Positions 26,692-36,797 are shown, counted from the stretch's first letter. The stretch: DNA of 56,857 nucleotides from Bacteroides sp. (GCA_017992695.1 JAGOOC010000014.1:1-56857); one strand, 5' to 3'. Numbers and translations are program-made. Notes: generated from the sequence alone by a model not told the origin.

Positions 26692-27372
26692 ATGATGTCT
26701 TATTGGATATTGTTTATAGGAATTGCAGTAGCCAGCTGGTTGGTGCAAGCAAACTTGCAACGCAAGTTTAAGAAATACTCGAAGATCCCGACCGGAAACG
26801 GAATGACGGGACGCGATGTAGCGATGAAAATGTTACAGGACAATGGAATCAATGATGTAAAGGTAACCCACACACCGGGTACATTGACCGACCATTACAA
26901 CCCTGCCACAAAAACCGTAAACTTGAGTGAAGGCGTATATGCAAGTAGCAGCATTATGGCCGCTGCCGTAGCTGCTCACGAGTGCGGACACGCTGTGCAG
27001 CACGCACGGGCTTATGCTCCGCTCACGCTTCGCAGCAAACTGGTTCCGGTGGTGAGCTTTGCTTCGCACTGGATGACGTGGTTACTCTTGGGAGGTATCC
27101 TGTTGCTACAGTCGTTCCCCCAGTTATTGCTGGCAGGTATCATTCTGTTTGCGCTGACTACCTTGTTTAGCTTCATCACCCTTCCGGTAGAGATTGACGC
27201 AAGCAAGCGTGCATTGGTATGGTTGAGCGGTTCGGGCATAACGAACTCGTATAATCACTCGCAGGCCGAAGACGCCCTTCGTTCGGCTGCTTATACCTAT
27301 GTGGTAGCAGCTCTTAGCTCGTTGGCTACGTTGATTTACTACATCATGATCTTCATGGGTCGCAGAGATTAA
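26692..27372 (+). CDS. Membrane zinc metallopeptidase (YugP-like)
   Basis: A 226-residue protein of the Zn_peptidase_2 family. An N-terminal helix (about 3-20) anchors it. The zinc motif HECGH lies at 96-100 within AAHECGHAVQHA, and two further hydrophobic segments follow (about 120-155 and 205-222). The FSFITLPVEIDASKRAL segment after them is typical of this family and carries a likely third zinc ligand (Glu). Substrates are unknown; a membrane protein quality-control role is a guess. A strong terminator follows. Confidence 0.85.
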   Translation: MMSYWILFIGIAVASWLVQANLQRKFKKYSKIPTGNGMTGRDVAMKMLQDNGINDVKVTHTPGTLTDHYNPATKTVNLSEGVYASSSIMAAAVAAHECGHAVQHARAYAPLTLRSKLVPVVSFASHWMTWLLLGGILLLQSFPQLLLAGIILFALTTLFSFITLPVEIDASKRALVWLSGSGITNSYNHSQAEDALRSAAYTYVVAALSSLATLIYYIMIFMGRRD

Positions 27373-27422
27373 ATCGCAAGCTATTGAGCGTAAATCTCTT
27401 TGAGATTTAAAATTATAAAAAG

Positions 27423-27468
27423 GACTCCCTCCTTCGGATGTAACACTCCGTTGGAGGGAGTCTTTTTT
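27423..27468 (+). terminator. Terminator after the zinc peptidase gene
   Basis: GACTCCCTCC (27423-27432) pairs perfectly with GGAGGGAGTC (27453-27462). An inner CGGA/TCCG stem lies at 27435-27438 and 27447-27450, and six Ts follow. Confidence 0.92.
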
Positions 27469-27566
27469 GTGGGGCACCGCTGCCGATGGGGTGGTGGTCA
27501 AATTCAGGATTGGTTTCTAACTTCTCCTTTTGATAGCACTTCCGTATAAAAGTCGTTCATTCTGTT

Positions 27567-27595
27567 TTTGGAATCACTTATTTACGCTAACTTTG
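27567..27595 (+). promoter_or_regulatory. Promoter of hisS
   Basis: TAACTTTG at 27588-27595 is a perfect -7 box; TTTG at 27567-27570 lies 17 nt upstream. The start codon is 28 nt downstream. I looked for a T-box or leader peptide in this spacer and saw none. Confidence 0.6.
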
Positions 27596-27623
27596 TGGTT
27601 CGAAAAAATAAATTGTAAGAACT

Positions 27624-28985
27624 ATGGCAGCAAAACCAAGTATTCCCAAAGGAACCCGTGATTTTTCGCCCGTTGAAATGGCGAAACGTAACTATATATT
27701 CAATACCATTCGCAACGTTTTCCATCTGTATGGCTTCGAACAGATAGAGACTCCTTCGATGGAGATGCTCTCTACACTGATGGGCAAGTATGGCGATGAG
27801 GGTGATAAACTGTTGTTCAAGATTCAGAATTCGGGCGATTATTTTTCGGGCATTACCGATGAAGAGCTGTTGAGTCGTAATGCCGCTAAGATGGCAAGCC
27901 GATTCTGCGAAAAGGGGCTGCGCTATGACCTCACTGTGCCTTTTGCCCGCTACGTGGTGATGCACCGTGACGAGATCAGTTTCCCTTTTAAACGGTATCA
28001 AATTCAGCCCGTATGGCGTGCCGACCGTCCACAAAAAGGACGTTATCGCGAATTTTACCAGTGTGACGCCGATGTGGTGGGTAGCGACTCGCTACTCAAC
28101 GAGGTAGAGTTGATGCAGATTGTTGATACCGTTTTCACCCGCTTCAACATTCGGGTGTGCATCAAAATCAACAACCGCAAGATCTTAAGCGGCATTGCCG
28201 AGATCATTGGTGAGGCTGACAAGATTGTGGACATCACCGTAGCAATCGATAAACTGGATAAGATAGGACTGGAGAATGTAAATAAAGAGTTGGCCGAGAA
28301 GGGGATCAGCGATGAGGCTATTGCTAAATTGCAACCCATCATTCTGCTGAGCGGAACGAATGCGGAGAAACTAACGACGCTGAAAACAGTGCTTGCCGGA
28401 AGCGAGATTGGTATAAAAGGAGTAGAGGAGAGTGAGTTTATCCTCACCACTCTTGCCACTATGGGGTTACAGAGCGAAATAGAGTTGGACTTGACGCTGG
28501 CTCGCGGACTGAACTATTACACAGGTGCCATTTTCGAAGTCAAAGCACTCGATGTGCAGATTGGAAGCATCACCGGTGGAGGACGATATGACAACTTGAC
28601 AGGCGTGTTTGGCATGCCGGGCGTATCGGGTGTAGGTATCTCGTTTGGTGCCGATCGTATTTTTGATGTGCTCAATCAACTCGAACTCTATCCGAAAGAG
28701 GCAGTAAACGGTACGCAGTTGCTGTTTATCAATTTTGGCGAACAAGAGGCAGCGTGCGCGATGGCCATGTTGACAAAGACGCGTGCAGCAGATATACGCT
28801 CCGAAATCTATCCCGATGCGGCTAAGATGAAAAAGCAGATGAATTATGCCAATGCGAAGAACATTCCCTTTGTTGCCATTATTGGCGAGAATGAGATGAA
28901 TGAAGGCAAAGCCTTGTTGAAGAACATGGAGACGGGCGAACAGCGTCTGGTTTCGATCGAAGAGCTGATTGCAGAGATTGAATAA
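27624..28985 (+). CDS. hisS: Histidyl-tRNA synthetase
   Basis: Class II aminoacyl-tRNA synthetase charging tRNA-His. The 453-residue protein opens with [20 protein letters not shown], has motif 2 around [32 protein letters not shown], and the histidine-specific [17 protein letters not shown]. Motif 3 is [15 protein letters not shown]. The C-terminal anticodon-binding domain covers about 360-453. Length fits bacterial HisS. It has its own promoter, and a long bidirectional terminator follows. Confidence 0.96.
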   Translation: MAAKPSIPKGTRDFSPVEMAKRNYIFNTIRNVFHLYGFEQIETPSMEMLSTLMGKYGDEGDKLLFKIQNSGDYFSGITDEELLSRNAAKMASRFCEKGLRYDLTVPFARYVVMHRDEISFPFKRYQIQPVWRADRPQKGRYREFYQCDADVVGSDSLLNEVELMQIVDTVFTRFNIRVCIKINNRKILSGIAEIIGEADKIVDITVAIDKLDKIGLENVNKELAEKGISDEAIAKLQPIILLSGTNAEKLTTLKTVLAGSEIGIKGVEESEFILTTLATMGLQSEIELDLTLARGLNYYTGAIFEVKALDVQIGSITGGGRYDNLTGVFGMPGVSGVGISFGADRIFDVLNQLELYPKEAVNGTQLLFINFGEQEAACAMAMLTKTRAADIRSEIYPDAAKMKKQMNYANAKNIPFVAIIGENEMNEGKALLKNMETGEQRLVSIEELIAEIE

Positions 28986-29048
28986 AAGCTATCTCTGCAA
29001 ACGTTGAGTAGTGTGCTGTTGGTGCAACCCTATTCAAATTCAATAGTA

Positions 29049-29105
29049 ACAAATCGACCTCCTATTTTCTTTAAGAGAAAGAAAATAGGAGGTCGATTTG
29101 TTTAG
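29049..29105. terminator. Bidirectional terminator with a perfect 24-bp stem
   Basis: The two arms at 29049-29072 and 29078-29101 are perfectly complementary over 24 bp around a 5-nt loop. Ts flank the right side and As the left side. It stands between the convergent hisS and S9 peptidase genes and should stop both transcripts. Confidence 0.92.
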
Positions 29106-29128
29106 TTACGTTTCATCGGCTGTGCGTT

Positions 29129-31672
29129 TTACAATTGTCGCTCGGGATACATATCGTTCCACCATTCGGGACTATCCTGCAACCAGCGGGAAAACCACGC
29201 CATGATAGAGTTTTGCCACAATACTCGTTTTGAATAGTCGGCCACAAAATGGTTCTCCCCCTCAACGGTGATCAATTCGACCGGCTTGCCCAACACCTTC
29301 AAGGCATTAAACAGCTGGATGCTTTCGCCAATGGGCACATTGGTGTCTACCGTTCCGTGCAGCAACAATAGCGGTGTATTGATTTTGTGTGCATTGAAAA
29401 GTGATCCTTGCTGAGTAAATAGCTCCGGATTGTTCCACGGATAGCTTTCGGCAGCGGCAACGCCGTTATAGCCTACTCCCCAATAACCTTCGCCCCAATA
29501 GCTTGTTACGTTGCTGATGCCTGCATGCGATACGCCGGCAGCGAAGAGGTCGGTTTGTGTTTGCAGGTATTGCGTCATGAATCCACCGTAAGAGGCACCT
29601 ACACAACCTATCTTCTTATCGTTCACAAACGGATGTGCCTGGCAGAAGGCTTTCGTGCCTTCGATGATGTCATCGGCCGTGCGCTTGCCCCAGGCATTGA
29701 CGTGGCGAGCCGAGAACTCTTGTCCGTAACCGATCGTACCGCTGGGCTGAATAACGTAAACCACATAATCGCGCGAAGCGAACAGTTGCGCACAGTAGGG
29801 CGATCCGATGCCTCGTTCGGTCGGTGTTGTGCCTCCGTAATAGTATACAATCAGCGGATATTTCTTGTTGGGGTCGAAAGCAGGCGGTAGGCAAATCATG
29901 CCGTCGATGGGTGTTCCGTCCGAGGCCGTAAAGCTCCAGGAATTCATCTTGCCCAGTTCGATAGCCTCCAAGGTAGGCTTCATTGGGTCGGCCAATAGGC
30001 GCGACGTGCCTTTCTTCATGTCGTATAGGTAAGCTACTCCGCTGTTCTCATTCGTTTGGCCGATGTAGGCAGCCAGCGAAGGATTGTTTTTCGAAAGCGA
30101 AAAGGCACTCGTCACGTCTGTTAGGAGGTTTAGTTTGTCGAACACATGTCGCCCGGGTGAGTAACGGTAGATGTTGCGACAATCTTTATCGTTGGTGCTG
30201 AAGTAGATGCAGCCATCGCCCCGGTTCCATTGCAGGAAGCTGACTGATGGGTTGAACTCCTTCGTGATGGGCTCAATGTGGCGTGTAGCCAGATCCATGA
30301 TAAATGCCTGTGAATCGTAGTCATTGGCAAGCGGATGCTCTCCACAGTTCTTCCCAATGCCTCCGAAGGCTGCGGGGCTCGCTGTGAGCAACAACTGTTT
30401 ACCATCGGGCGAGTAGTTGGCACTGCCTAGAAAGCGTTCTTCGAAAAATAGCGTATCGACAGCCAGTGTTTCGAGGTTAACTTGGTAGAGCGATCCCAAC
30501 GAAAAGGGACGTTGTGTGTAATTTGGTTTCGAACTACTGTAAATCAGGTGCTTGCCATCGGGCGAGATATCCTGCAGATGGGTGCTTTGGTTACCGAAAG
30601 TCAGTCGTTCGCAGATACCGTTGGTCACGTTGTAGCGAGCCAGAAAGCTGCGTCCGCGCGTATTGGGAATGCGGTCGGCAGGGTTAACGATGCGTTTAAG
30701 CGGACCCTCTTCTTTCACACCCTCCTCTTTGGGGTAGTAGATGAGGTAATCCTCGTTGGGCGACCAAGTGAAGCCCTCTTCGGGAACTCCCCTAAGCAAC
30801 ACCTCTTCTTGCAGGGTAGCCGGGTTGAGTGTCCTCACATCGTTTCCTGTTTCGGCCTGCACCGTGTAGTATAATTTACTGCTTCGGGGCATCCACGTCA
30901 TGCCGTCTCTGAGGTTCGACAGGATGACTTTGCCGGTTTTGAGTTCGGTTAGTTCATTGTAGGTATGCGAACGTTTGGCGGCATAATTGTTCGAAAACCG
31001 AGTCAGCAGGTACTTGCCATCGGGCGAGATAGAGACGGCTTGCGTGCGGTTGCCATAGACCGTGTTGCTCAAAGCGAATCGCTTTTTCTGGTTGGGTAGC
31101 ATGTGGCAGGCTATCTCCTTGAATGCATCATTCTTGATCCATTCGCATTTCAGTGCAGGCTCTGCCTTGTCGTTGGCGGTCGAAAGCAACTTGATCATGA
31201 TTTCATAATCCATCTCCGGTTCCAGCCGAAGCTCGATCTCTTTGTTTCCTGCTTTTGACAGGCTATCCTCGGCAACATCCTTGATTCGTTTCGACTCTCC
31301 GTTAACAAAAACCTCGAAGCGGACGGGAGAGCTTACTTTCAGCTTCCCTTTCATAAACCGCTCGGCACGAAGCTGTGTCTCTATCTGGTAGAGGTGGTTG
31401 TCTTTATCGGCTTTAGCGAAGCGGATGTATCCGGCGGTGTCGGTCTGCTGCACGGTGGTTGTTGCCTGTGCTTTGGTTCGCACGACCGGAGTTTGCAGCA
31501 AAGCCTTGGCCGTATGTTTCTCTCCCTTGGGGTTGATACTGTCGTTCATAATCGGTGTGCGCACCGTCATAGGCCGGCTCACGTTGAACTGTGTGAATCT
31601 CTCTTGTGCCCGTATGGATGCTCCTGTGGATAGGAGCAGCGTCAGGACCAGGGTCATTAGTTTTTGGTTCAT
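29129..31672 (-). CDS. Secreted S9 prolyl-oligopeptidase-family peptidase
   Basis: An 847-residue serine peptidase with signal peptide MNQKLMTLVLTLLLSTGASIRAQ. An N-terminal part of about 170 residues, unusual in length, precedes the beta-propeller (about 210-560), which shows repeated SPDGKxLL/WSPNEDYLIYYP blades. The alpha/beta hydrolase domain occupies about 580-847. Ser694 lies in GASYGGFMT, the acid in HGTVDTNVPIGES and the histidine in EGENHFVADYS. It belongs to the DPP IV/acylaminoacyl peptidase group. Only 16 nt separate it from hydF upstream, so it may ride on the hydrogenase operon, although a functional link is not evident. Confidence 0.88.
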   Translation of the reverse strand: MNQKLMTLVLTLLLSTGASIRAQERFTQFNVSRPMTVRTPIMNDSINPKGEKHTAKALLQTPVVRTKAQATTTVQQTDTAGYIRFAKADKDNHLYQIETQLRAERFMKGKLKVSSPVRFEVFVNGESKRIKDVAEDSLSKAGNKEIELRLEPEMDYEIMIKLLSTANDKAEPALKCEWIKNDAFKEIACHMLPNQKKRFALSNTVYGNRTQAVSISPDGKYLLTRFSNNYAAKRSHTYNELTELKTGKVILSNLRDGMTWMPRSSKLYYTVQAETGNDVRTLNPATLQEEVLLRGVPEEGFTWSPNEDYLIYYPKEEGVKEEGPLKRIVNPADRIPNTRGRSFLARYNVTNGICERLTFGNQSTHLQDISPDGKHLIYSSSKPNYTQRPFSLGSLYQVNLETLAVDTLFFEERFLGSANYSPDGKQLLLTASPAAFGGIGKNCGEHPLANDYDSQAFIMDLATRHIEPITKEFNPSVSFLQWNRGDGCIYFSTNDKDCRNIYRYSPGRHVFDKLNLLTDVTSAFSLSKNNPSLAAYIGQTNENSGVAYLYDMKKGTSRLLADPMKPTLEAIELGKMNSWSFTASDGTPIDGMICLPPAFDPNKKYPLIVYYYGGTTPTERGIGSPYCAQLFASRDYVVYVIQPSGTIGYGQEFSARHVNAWGKRTADDIIEGTKAFCQAHPFVNDKKIGCVGASYGGFMTQYLQTQTDLFAAGVSHAGISNVTSYWGEGYWGVGYNGVAAAESYPWNNPELFTQQGSLFNAHKINTPLLLLHGTVDTNVPIGESIQLFNALKVLGKPVELITVEGENHFVADYSKRVLWQNSIMAWFSRWLQDSPEWWNDMYPERQL

Positions 31673-31688
31673 TTGTGTTACTATAAAA

Positions 31689-32912
31689 TTAGGGTGATGT
31701 AATGCTTATTTTGTCGAGTATACCACTTAGATAAGCCATGGCTATACCGTAATTGGTCATGGCTACTCCTTGCTCTTTGGCTTGTTCGATGCGGCTCAAT
31801 ACATGCTTGCGGTTAAACATGCAGGCACCACATTGAATCACCAAATCATACGGTGTCAACTCTTTCGGGAAGTCGGCTCCTGCTACGAAATCGATTCGCA
31901 GCTCTTCACCCACTCGCTGACGCAGCATGCGGGGAAGTTTCACCTTTCCAATATCCTCCGAAAGGGGGGCGTGCGTGCAGGCTTCTGCTATTAAAACGCG
32001 CGATGCGGGGGTGAGCCTGGCAATAGCCGAAGCACTTGCCGTATAGTAATGAATATCGCCTTTATAGGCGGCAAAAAGCACCGAGAAGGAGGTGAGCAAA
32101 CTCTCTTTCGGCTTCAGCTCGTAAACGGTTTTGAATACCTGTGAATCGGTGATAATGAGTTTGGGCGCACGCCTGAGGGCTTGGAGGGTAGCCGATAGTT
32201 GATCGGTGGTACAGCTCATGACCGGGCATCGCCTGTCCAGCAATTCGCGCAAGGTTTGCACTTGCGGCAAGATGAGGCGCCCTTTGGGGGCTTGCATGTC
32301 TTGTGGCATAACCAGCAGCACGAGGTCTCCTTCGTTTACTAAATCGCCTAAGATGGTTTGTTCGCCAAAGTCCGAGGGAAGCTTCTCAAGGATTGCTTTG
32401 CGAATGTGTTCGACCCCCTGCCCGTAACGGGCGCTCACGATCAGCGGACGTTTGCCCGATAAGCGTTCGATATGTACTGCTTCCGCTTCGGGATCATCCA
32501 GCAAGTCCGCTTTATTCAGTATCAACACCACAGGGATGTTTTTCTCCTCGAGCAGGGCAATCCAAGGCAACTCCTCCTTCATATCCGGCCGGCAAAGCAG
32601 CAGGGCAATGTCGGTTTTTTCGGTTGCTTTCAAGGTGCGTTCCACGCGCAGGGCGCCCAGCGGTCCCTCATCATCAAAGCCCGGTGTGTCGATGAAGAGA
32701 CAGGGACCAATGCCGTGCAGCTCCATGGCTTTCTGAACGGGGTCTGTCGTTGTACCGGGAGTATCGGACACCAGCGCTGTGTCTTGCCCCGTCAGTGCGT
32801 TGATGAGCGAGGACTTGCCACTGTTGCGTCGCCCAAAGAGGGCGATGTGCAAGCGGTTGGCAGCAGGGGTGCTTGCAGCCGGCGTGTTAGAAACGGAAGT
32901 CTCGTTTTCCAT
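31689..32912 (-). CDS. hydF: [FeFe] hydrogenase maturation GTPase HydF
   Basis: HydF is the scaffold on which the 2Fe subcluster is assembled and from which it is delivered to HydA. The 407-residue protein has an N-terminal Era-like GTPase: P-loop GRRNSGKSS at about 28-36, DTPGFDDEGP and NKAD. A dimerisation domain follows, then the cluster domain with the family ligands CTH (in EACTHAP) and CGAC (in VIQCGACMFNRK), matching the CxH...CxxC pattern. Its start lies 26 nt inside hydG, which indicates translational coupling. Confidence 0.93.
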   Translation of the reverse strand: MENETSVSNTPAASTPAANRLHIALFGRRNSGKSSLINALTGQDTALVSDTPGTTTDPVQKAMELHGIGPCLFIDTPGFDDEGPLGALRVERTLKATEKTDIALLLCRPDMKEELPWIALLEEKNIPVVLILNKADLLDDPEAEAVHIERLSGKRPLIVSARYGQGVEHIRKAILEKLPSDFGEQTILGDLVNEGDLVLLVMPQDMQAPKGRLILPQVQTLRELLDRRCPVMSCTTDQLSATLQALRRAPKLIITDSQVFKTVYELKPKESLLTSFSVLFAAYKGDIHYYTASASAIARLTPASRVLIAEACTHAPLSEDIGKVKLPRMLRQRVGEELRIDFVAGADFPKELTPYDLVIQCGACMFNRKHVLSRIEQAKEQGVAMTNYGIAMAYLSGILDKISITSP

Positions 32913-34305
32913 CAGCTATCTCTTTTAAGTTTCGAATCGCGATCTCTCTAATCTTGGCATTTGGTATATGCGGCACTTCTTGCTGGATCAGCCTTTCGCC
33001 TTTCTGCCGGGTGGTGGGCGAGGCGTAGTCTTGCAGATACTCTTTGAGTGTCATCAACGCATTGGGGCCGCAACAGTCGCCTATCTTGCCACTCTTGACC
33101 AATGCCATAAAGCGGTCACCCGTGCGCCCTTCGCGATAGCAGGCGGTACAGAAGCTGGGCACATATCCTTTATCGAGCAGCCACGCCACAATCTCGTCCA
33201 GCGTTCGTCGGTCGCTCACGTCAAACTGCGAGGAGTTCTCCTCTTTGGCTTCGGCCTGGGCATAGCCACCCACACTGGTGAGCGAACCGCCACTGATTTG
33301 CGAAATACCGATATCAAGTACCTTCTCGCGCGACTCCTGCGACTCGCGGGTAGAGATAATCATGCCCGTGTAGGGCACTGCGATGCGTATTACGGCAACG
33401 ATGCGGCGAAACGTATCGTCCGAAATGGCATCGGGAAATGCGCCGGCGTCAATGTTATCGGCCGAGCAGATGCGTGGAACGCTTATGGTATGAGGGCCTA
33501 CGCCAAATCGGGCTTCAAGATGCTCGGCATGCATCAGCAGTCCGGCAAAATCATAGCGATAGGTATTGAGTCCGAAGAGCACCCCGATACCTACATCGTC
33601 AATGCCCGCCTCCATGGCGCGATCCATCGCTTCGGTGTGGTAAGCGTAGTTGCTTTTGGGCCCCGTGGGGTGCAGCATTTCGTAATTCGCTTGGTGATAC
33701 GTCTCCTGAAACAGGATATAGGTACCAATGCCGGCCTCCTTCAAGCGTCGGTAATTCTCCACGCTGGTAGCAGCAATGTTCACATTGACCCGTCGGATGG
33801 CACCGTTCTTGTGTTTGATGCTGTAGATGGTTTTGATGGATTCGAGGATATACTCCAACGGATTGCGCAGCGGATCTTCGCCGGCTTCGAGCGCCAAGCG
33901 CTTGTGCCCCATGTCTTGCAGGGCAATCACTTCGTTTCGAATCTCCTCTTGCGTGAGCTTCTTGCGGGTGATGGTTTTGTTTTTGAGGTGATAGGGGCAA
34001 TAGGTACAGCCGTTCACGCAGTAGTTCGACAGGTAGAGCGGAGCGAACATCACAATGCGGTTGCCGTAGAACTTCTGTTTAATCTCTTTGGCCAAGCGGA
34101 AGATGCGTTCGGTCAAATCCGGTTGATCGCATTCGAGTAGTAGGGTGGCTTCACGGTGCGTCAGTCCTTTGCATTGGGCAGCCTTTTCGATGAGCTGCTC
34201 AAGGAGTGCGCGATTGCTTTTGTTTTTGCTTGCAAACTCCAGCGTATCGAGTATCTCTTGGTGATCGATGAATTTGGCAGCGACGGGTGAGTTGGGTTGA
34301 TACAT
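32887..34305 (-). CDS. hydG: [FeFe] hydrogenase maturase HydG (radical SAM tyrosine lyase)
   Basis: HydG cleaves tyrosine to supply the CO and CN ligands of the H-cluster. The 472-residue protein has the radical-SAM motif CVNGCTYC (Cys96, Cys100, Cys103), ligated to the SAM-binding cluster. A C-terminal site FCTACYREGRTGDRFM...CCGPNALMTLKEYL holds the auxiliary cluster cysteines that distinguish HydG from ThiH. Length and both cysteine sites fit HydG. It begins 4 nt after hydE ends and overlaps hydF. Confidence 0.94.
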   Translation of the reverse strand: MYQPNSPVAAKFIDHQEILDTLEFASKNKSNRALLEQLIEKAAQCKGLTHREATLLLECDQPDLTERIFRLAKEIKQKFYGNRIVMFAPLYLSNYCVNGCTYCPYHLKNKTITRKKLTQEEIRNEVIALQDMGHKRLALEAGEDPLRNPLEYILESIKTIYSIKHKNGAIRRVNVNIAATSVENYRRLKEAGIGTYILFQETYHQANYEMLHPTGPKSNYAYHTEAMDRAMEAGIDDVGIGVLFGLNTYRYDFAGLLMHAEHLEARFGVGPHTISVPRICSADNIDAGAFPDAISDDTFRRIVAVIRIAVPYTGMIISTRESQESREKVLDIGISQISGGSLTSVGGYAQAEAKEENSSQFDVSDRRTLDEIVAWLLDKGYVPSFCTACYREGRTGDRFMALVKSGKIGDCCGPNALMTLKEYLQDYASPTTRQKGERLIQQEVPHIPNAKIREIAIRNLKEIADGKRDFRF

Positions 34306-34309
34306 ATCG

Positions 34310-35347
34310 TTAAGGGTTAAAGTCTCCTCGTTCTTTCGATATCCGGTATCCGATGGTTGCTAACTGCTGATCGAGCAATAGCAGACCTTCGGCAGCTTCG
34401 GCACCGAGCGAGGCTTTGTTGTTGTATAATTCGTATTTCTTTCGCTCTTCGCGCGGCGATAGATTGGGCATGACCACATTGGCACCTGCCAGTATACCGC
34501 GTTCTCGTCCGTCGGGCGAGAGTGTAGCCAAAGCTGTGGTCGAGGGGATCAGTGCCGCTGGATGCATGAGCCTGAAGATGGAGAGCAGCAGCAGCGTTTG
34601 TTCCATCTGTCCGGCAGGCATGTGGGCAAAAGGGGTGTCGTGATGGGGCAGAAAAGGACCGATGCCAATCATCTGCGGTTGCAGTTGCTCGATAAATTGG
34701 ATGTCGGCTATCAGGTGCTCGATGGTTTGACCGGGAGTGCCCACCATGATGCCCGTTCCGGTTTGAAATCCAATCTCTTTGAGGGTCTCCAGGCAGCGGA
34801 TTCTATTTTCCCACAACATCTCGGCAGGGTGCAGCTCGCTGTAGTGAGCAGCAGTGTAGGTTTCGTGGCGCAATAGGTAGCGATTGGCTCCTGCTTCGAA
34901 AAGACGCTCGTAGGTGTGACGCGGTTTTTCGCCCACTGACAGGGTAATGGCACAATCGGGGTAGCGTTTTCGGATGGTTTCGACAAGGTCAATCAACTGA
35001 TCGTCTAAGAAAGCAGGATCTTCGCCCCCTTGCATCACAAAGGTACGGAATCCCAGTTGGTATCCCTCTTCGCAACAGTTCAGAATGCTCTCTTTGGAGA
35101 GCCGGTAGCGCGCTATGTTTCGGTTTGACTTGCGTATGCCGCAATAATAGCAGTCATTACGGCAACAGTTGCTTATCTCGATGAGTCCGCGAATGTAGAT
35201 GTTGTTTCCAAAATGAGCCTGCGCTACCTCACGCGCTTGCCCGTTGATGTACTCTAATGTTTGAGCGTCGTCATGAGTAAGCAGCGCACGCAGCTCCCGA
35301 GGAGGTAGCGTGCGTGCTGACCGCAATTGATCAACTACGGTTTTCAT
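34310..35347 (-). CDS. hydE: [FeFe] hydrogenase maturase HydE (radical SAM)
   Basis: A radical SAM enzyme of 345 residues that helps build the bridging dithiolate of the H-cluster. The motif CRNDCYYC (Cys62, Cys66, Cys69) follows the conserved IEISN stretch. GGEDPAF, the glycine-rich SAM-binding GIMVGTPGQT and IGIGPFLPHHDTPF resemble HydE/BioB-type barrels. It overlaps hydA by 17 nt and ends 4 nt before hydG. Membership in a hydA-E-G-F cluster removes the ambiguity with other radical SAM methylases or biotin synthase. Confidence 0.93.
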   Translation of the reverse strand: MKTVVDQLRSARTLPPRELRALLTHDDAQTLEYINGQAREVAQAHFGNNIYIRGLIEISNCCRNDCYYCGIRKSNRNIARYRLSKESILNCCEEGYQLGFRTFVMQGGEDPAFLDDQLIDLVETIRKRYPDCAITLSVGEKPRHTYERLFEAGANRYLLRHETYTAAHYSELHPAEMLWENRIRCLETLKEIGFQTGTGIMVGTPGQTIEHLIADIQFIEQLQPQMIGIGPFLPHHDTPFAHMPAGQMEQTLLLLSIFRLMHPAALIPSTTALATLSPDGRERGILAGANVVMPNLSPREERKKYELYNNKASLGAEAAEGLLLLDQQLATIGYRISKERGDFNP

Positions 35348-36797
35348 ACGTCTCTTTGCGCTTTATCAGCTCTTGTGCCAATTGCCTGCGACCCGAAACA
35401 ATATCGTTGTGCGTGCTCGGTCCGGTTATGCATCCGCCTTCGCAAGCCATTACTTCGATAAAGTTTCCTGCTGCTTTTCCTGTTTTGGCACAGGCGCGCA
35501 GTATGGCTATGTTCTTTTTATTAATATCGGATACCTGTAGTACGTTCATCTTGTCGGCTTCCTCTTTCAGGTACGCTTTCACCGCACCGGCCACGCCGCC
35601 TGCTTGGGCAAAGCCGTGAGCCTCGCGCACCGAAGTGTAGAGCAGAGAGAAAGGTTCTGTACGTTCTAACTCGATGCCAAGTCCGTCTATAATCGAACCT
35701 ACCTCTTCGAAGGTTAAAATGAAATCGACACACTCATCGCGACGCACCTCTTTGCGCTTGGCTACACATGGGCCTACGAATACAATTGTTGCATCGGGAT
35801 GTTTGGCTTTGGCAATACGGGCTGTATAGTACATGGGCGAACCTGTGGTCGATACATACTTCTGCATATCGGGGATGTGCTTTTCGACCAACTCGGTATA
35901 AGAGGGGCAGCAGGAAGTCGTCATGAAAGGCTGTCCCTCTTCCAACTTCTCAAGCAGCTCGGCTGCTTCGTTGCTTACCGTGTCCATGGCTCCTTGTGCT
36001 ACTTCAATCACGTCGGTAAAACCGATCTCTTTGAAAGCGCCATACACATTGTCGATGGTTGTTTTAAATTGTCCCAAAATGGAGGGTGCGATAATGGCCA
36101 CCACCTTGTTGCCTCGACGGATGCGTTGCAGCACGTCGAATGTTTGTGACACCTCGAAGATGGCGCCAAACGGACAGGCGTTGATGCATTTACCGCAATA
36201 GATGCAACGACTCTCGTCGATGTGCTCTACTCCATTCGCATCTTTGCTGATTGCTTTCACCGGGCACGACTCCTCACAGGGAATGGGCATATAAATAATA
36301 GCGTGGTAAGGACAGCTTCGGTGACAGATACCGCAACTGATACAAGTGCCGTGGTCAATTTCTGCCTTACCGTCTTTCTTGAAACGGATGGCATCTTTGG
36401 GGCAGTTCATATAACAGCTGCGTGCCACGCATCCACGACACAAACTGGTTACTTCATAATTGATTTGTACGCACGAAGAGCAAGCCTCGTCAATCACACA
36501 AAGTATATTCTCTTTCGTTACCTCTGTGCGTTCCATCGCTTGGCGGGCATAGTCAGATAGAGGGGTGAGCTCGTCGCATTCGTCGGTCATGTCCAATCCC
36601 AAAAGTGGAAGAGATTTATATTTCCATACAGCGCGTTCTTTGTGTACACAGCAGCGCCCCAGTGGTTTCGATTTACGCGGACTCAACTCAAGGGGAACTC
36701 GGTCTATTTTTTCTACCAATTGGTCGTTTTTCCAGAGTCTTACCAGATCCGCCATTAACTTGTGGCGGACAATCATTACGTTGTTAGTGAATGCCAT
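35331..36797 (-). CDS. hydA: [FeFe] hydrogenase, ferredoxin-rich (group B-like)
   Basis: This catalyses reversible proton reduction to H2 in the cytosol and gives a fermenting anaerobe a way to reoxidise ferredoxin. The 488-residue protein has an N-terminal half rich in [4Fe-4S] motifs: CRGCVARSCYMNCP, CISCGICHRSCP, CEESCP and CIYCGKCINACP between residues 120 and 209. The H-cluster motifs follow: TSCCPSY (294-300), GPCVAKRKE (342-350) and CEGGCITGP (452-460). TSCCPSY instead of TSCCPxW and GPC instead of MPC point to group B rather than the classical group A enzyme. The start at 36797 is preferred over an upstream in-frame ATG at 36827, which lies inside the promoter. First gene of hydA-hydE-hydG-hydF. 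Confidence 0.93.
   Translation of the reverse strand: MAFTNNVMIVRHKLMADLVRLWKNDQLVEKIDRVPLELSPRKSKPLGRCCVHKERAVWKYKSLPLLGLDMTDECDELTPLSDYARQAMERTEVTKENILCVIDEACSSCVQINYEVTSLCRGCVARSCYMNCPKDAIRFKKDGKAEIDHGTCISCGICHRSCPYHAIIYMPIPCEESCPVKAISKDANGVEHIDESRCIYCGKCINACPFGAIFEVSQTFDVLQRIRRGNKVVAIIAPSILGQFKTTIDNVYGAFKEIGFTDVIEVAQGAMDTVSNEAAELLEKLEEGQPFMTTSCCPSYTELVEKHIPDMQKYVSTTGSPMYYTARIAKAKHPDATIVFVGPCVAKRKEVRRDECVDFILTFEEVGSIIDGLGIELERTEPFSLLYTSVREAHGFAQAGGVAGAVKAYLKEEADKMNVLQVSDINKKNIAILRACAKTGKAAGNFIEVMACEGGCITGPSTHNDIVSGRRQLAQELIKRKETYENRS

Noticed and set aside
27466-27623. T-box or leader peptide controlling hisS
   Set aside because: No histidine-rich short frame, no T-box sequence and no terminator directly before hisS.
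32968-34140. 390-codon open frame on the plus strand opposite hydG
   Set aside because: Antisense of a well-supported radical SAM gene; no domain, no promoter or start context of its own.
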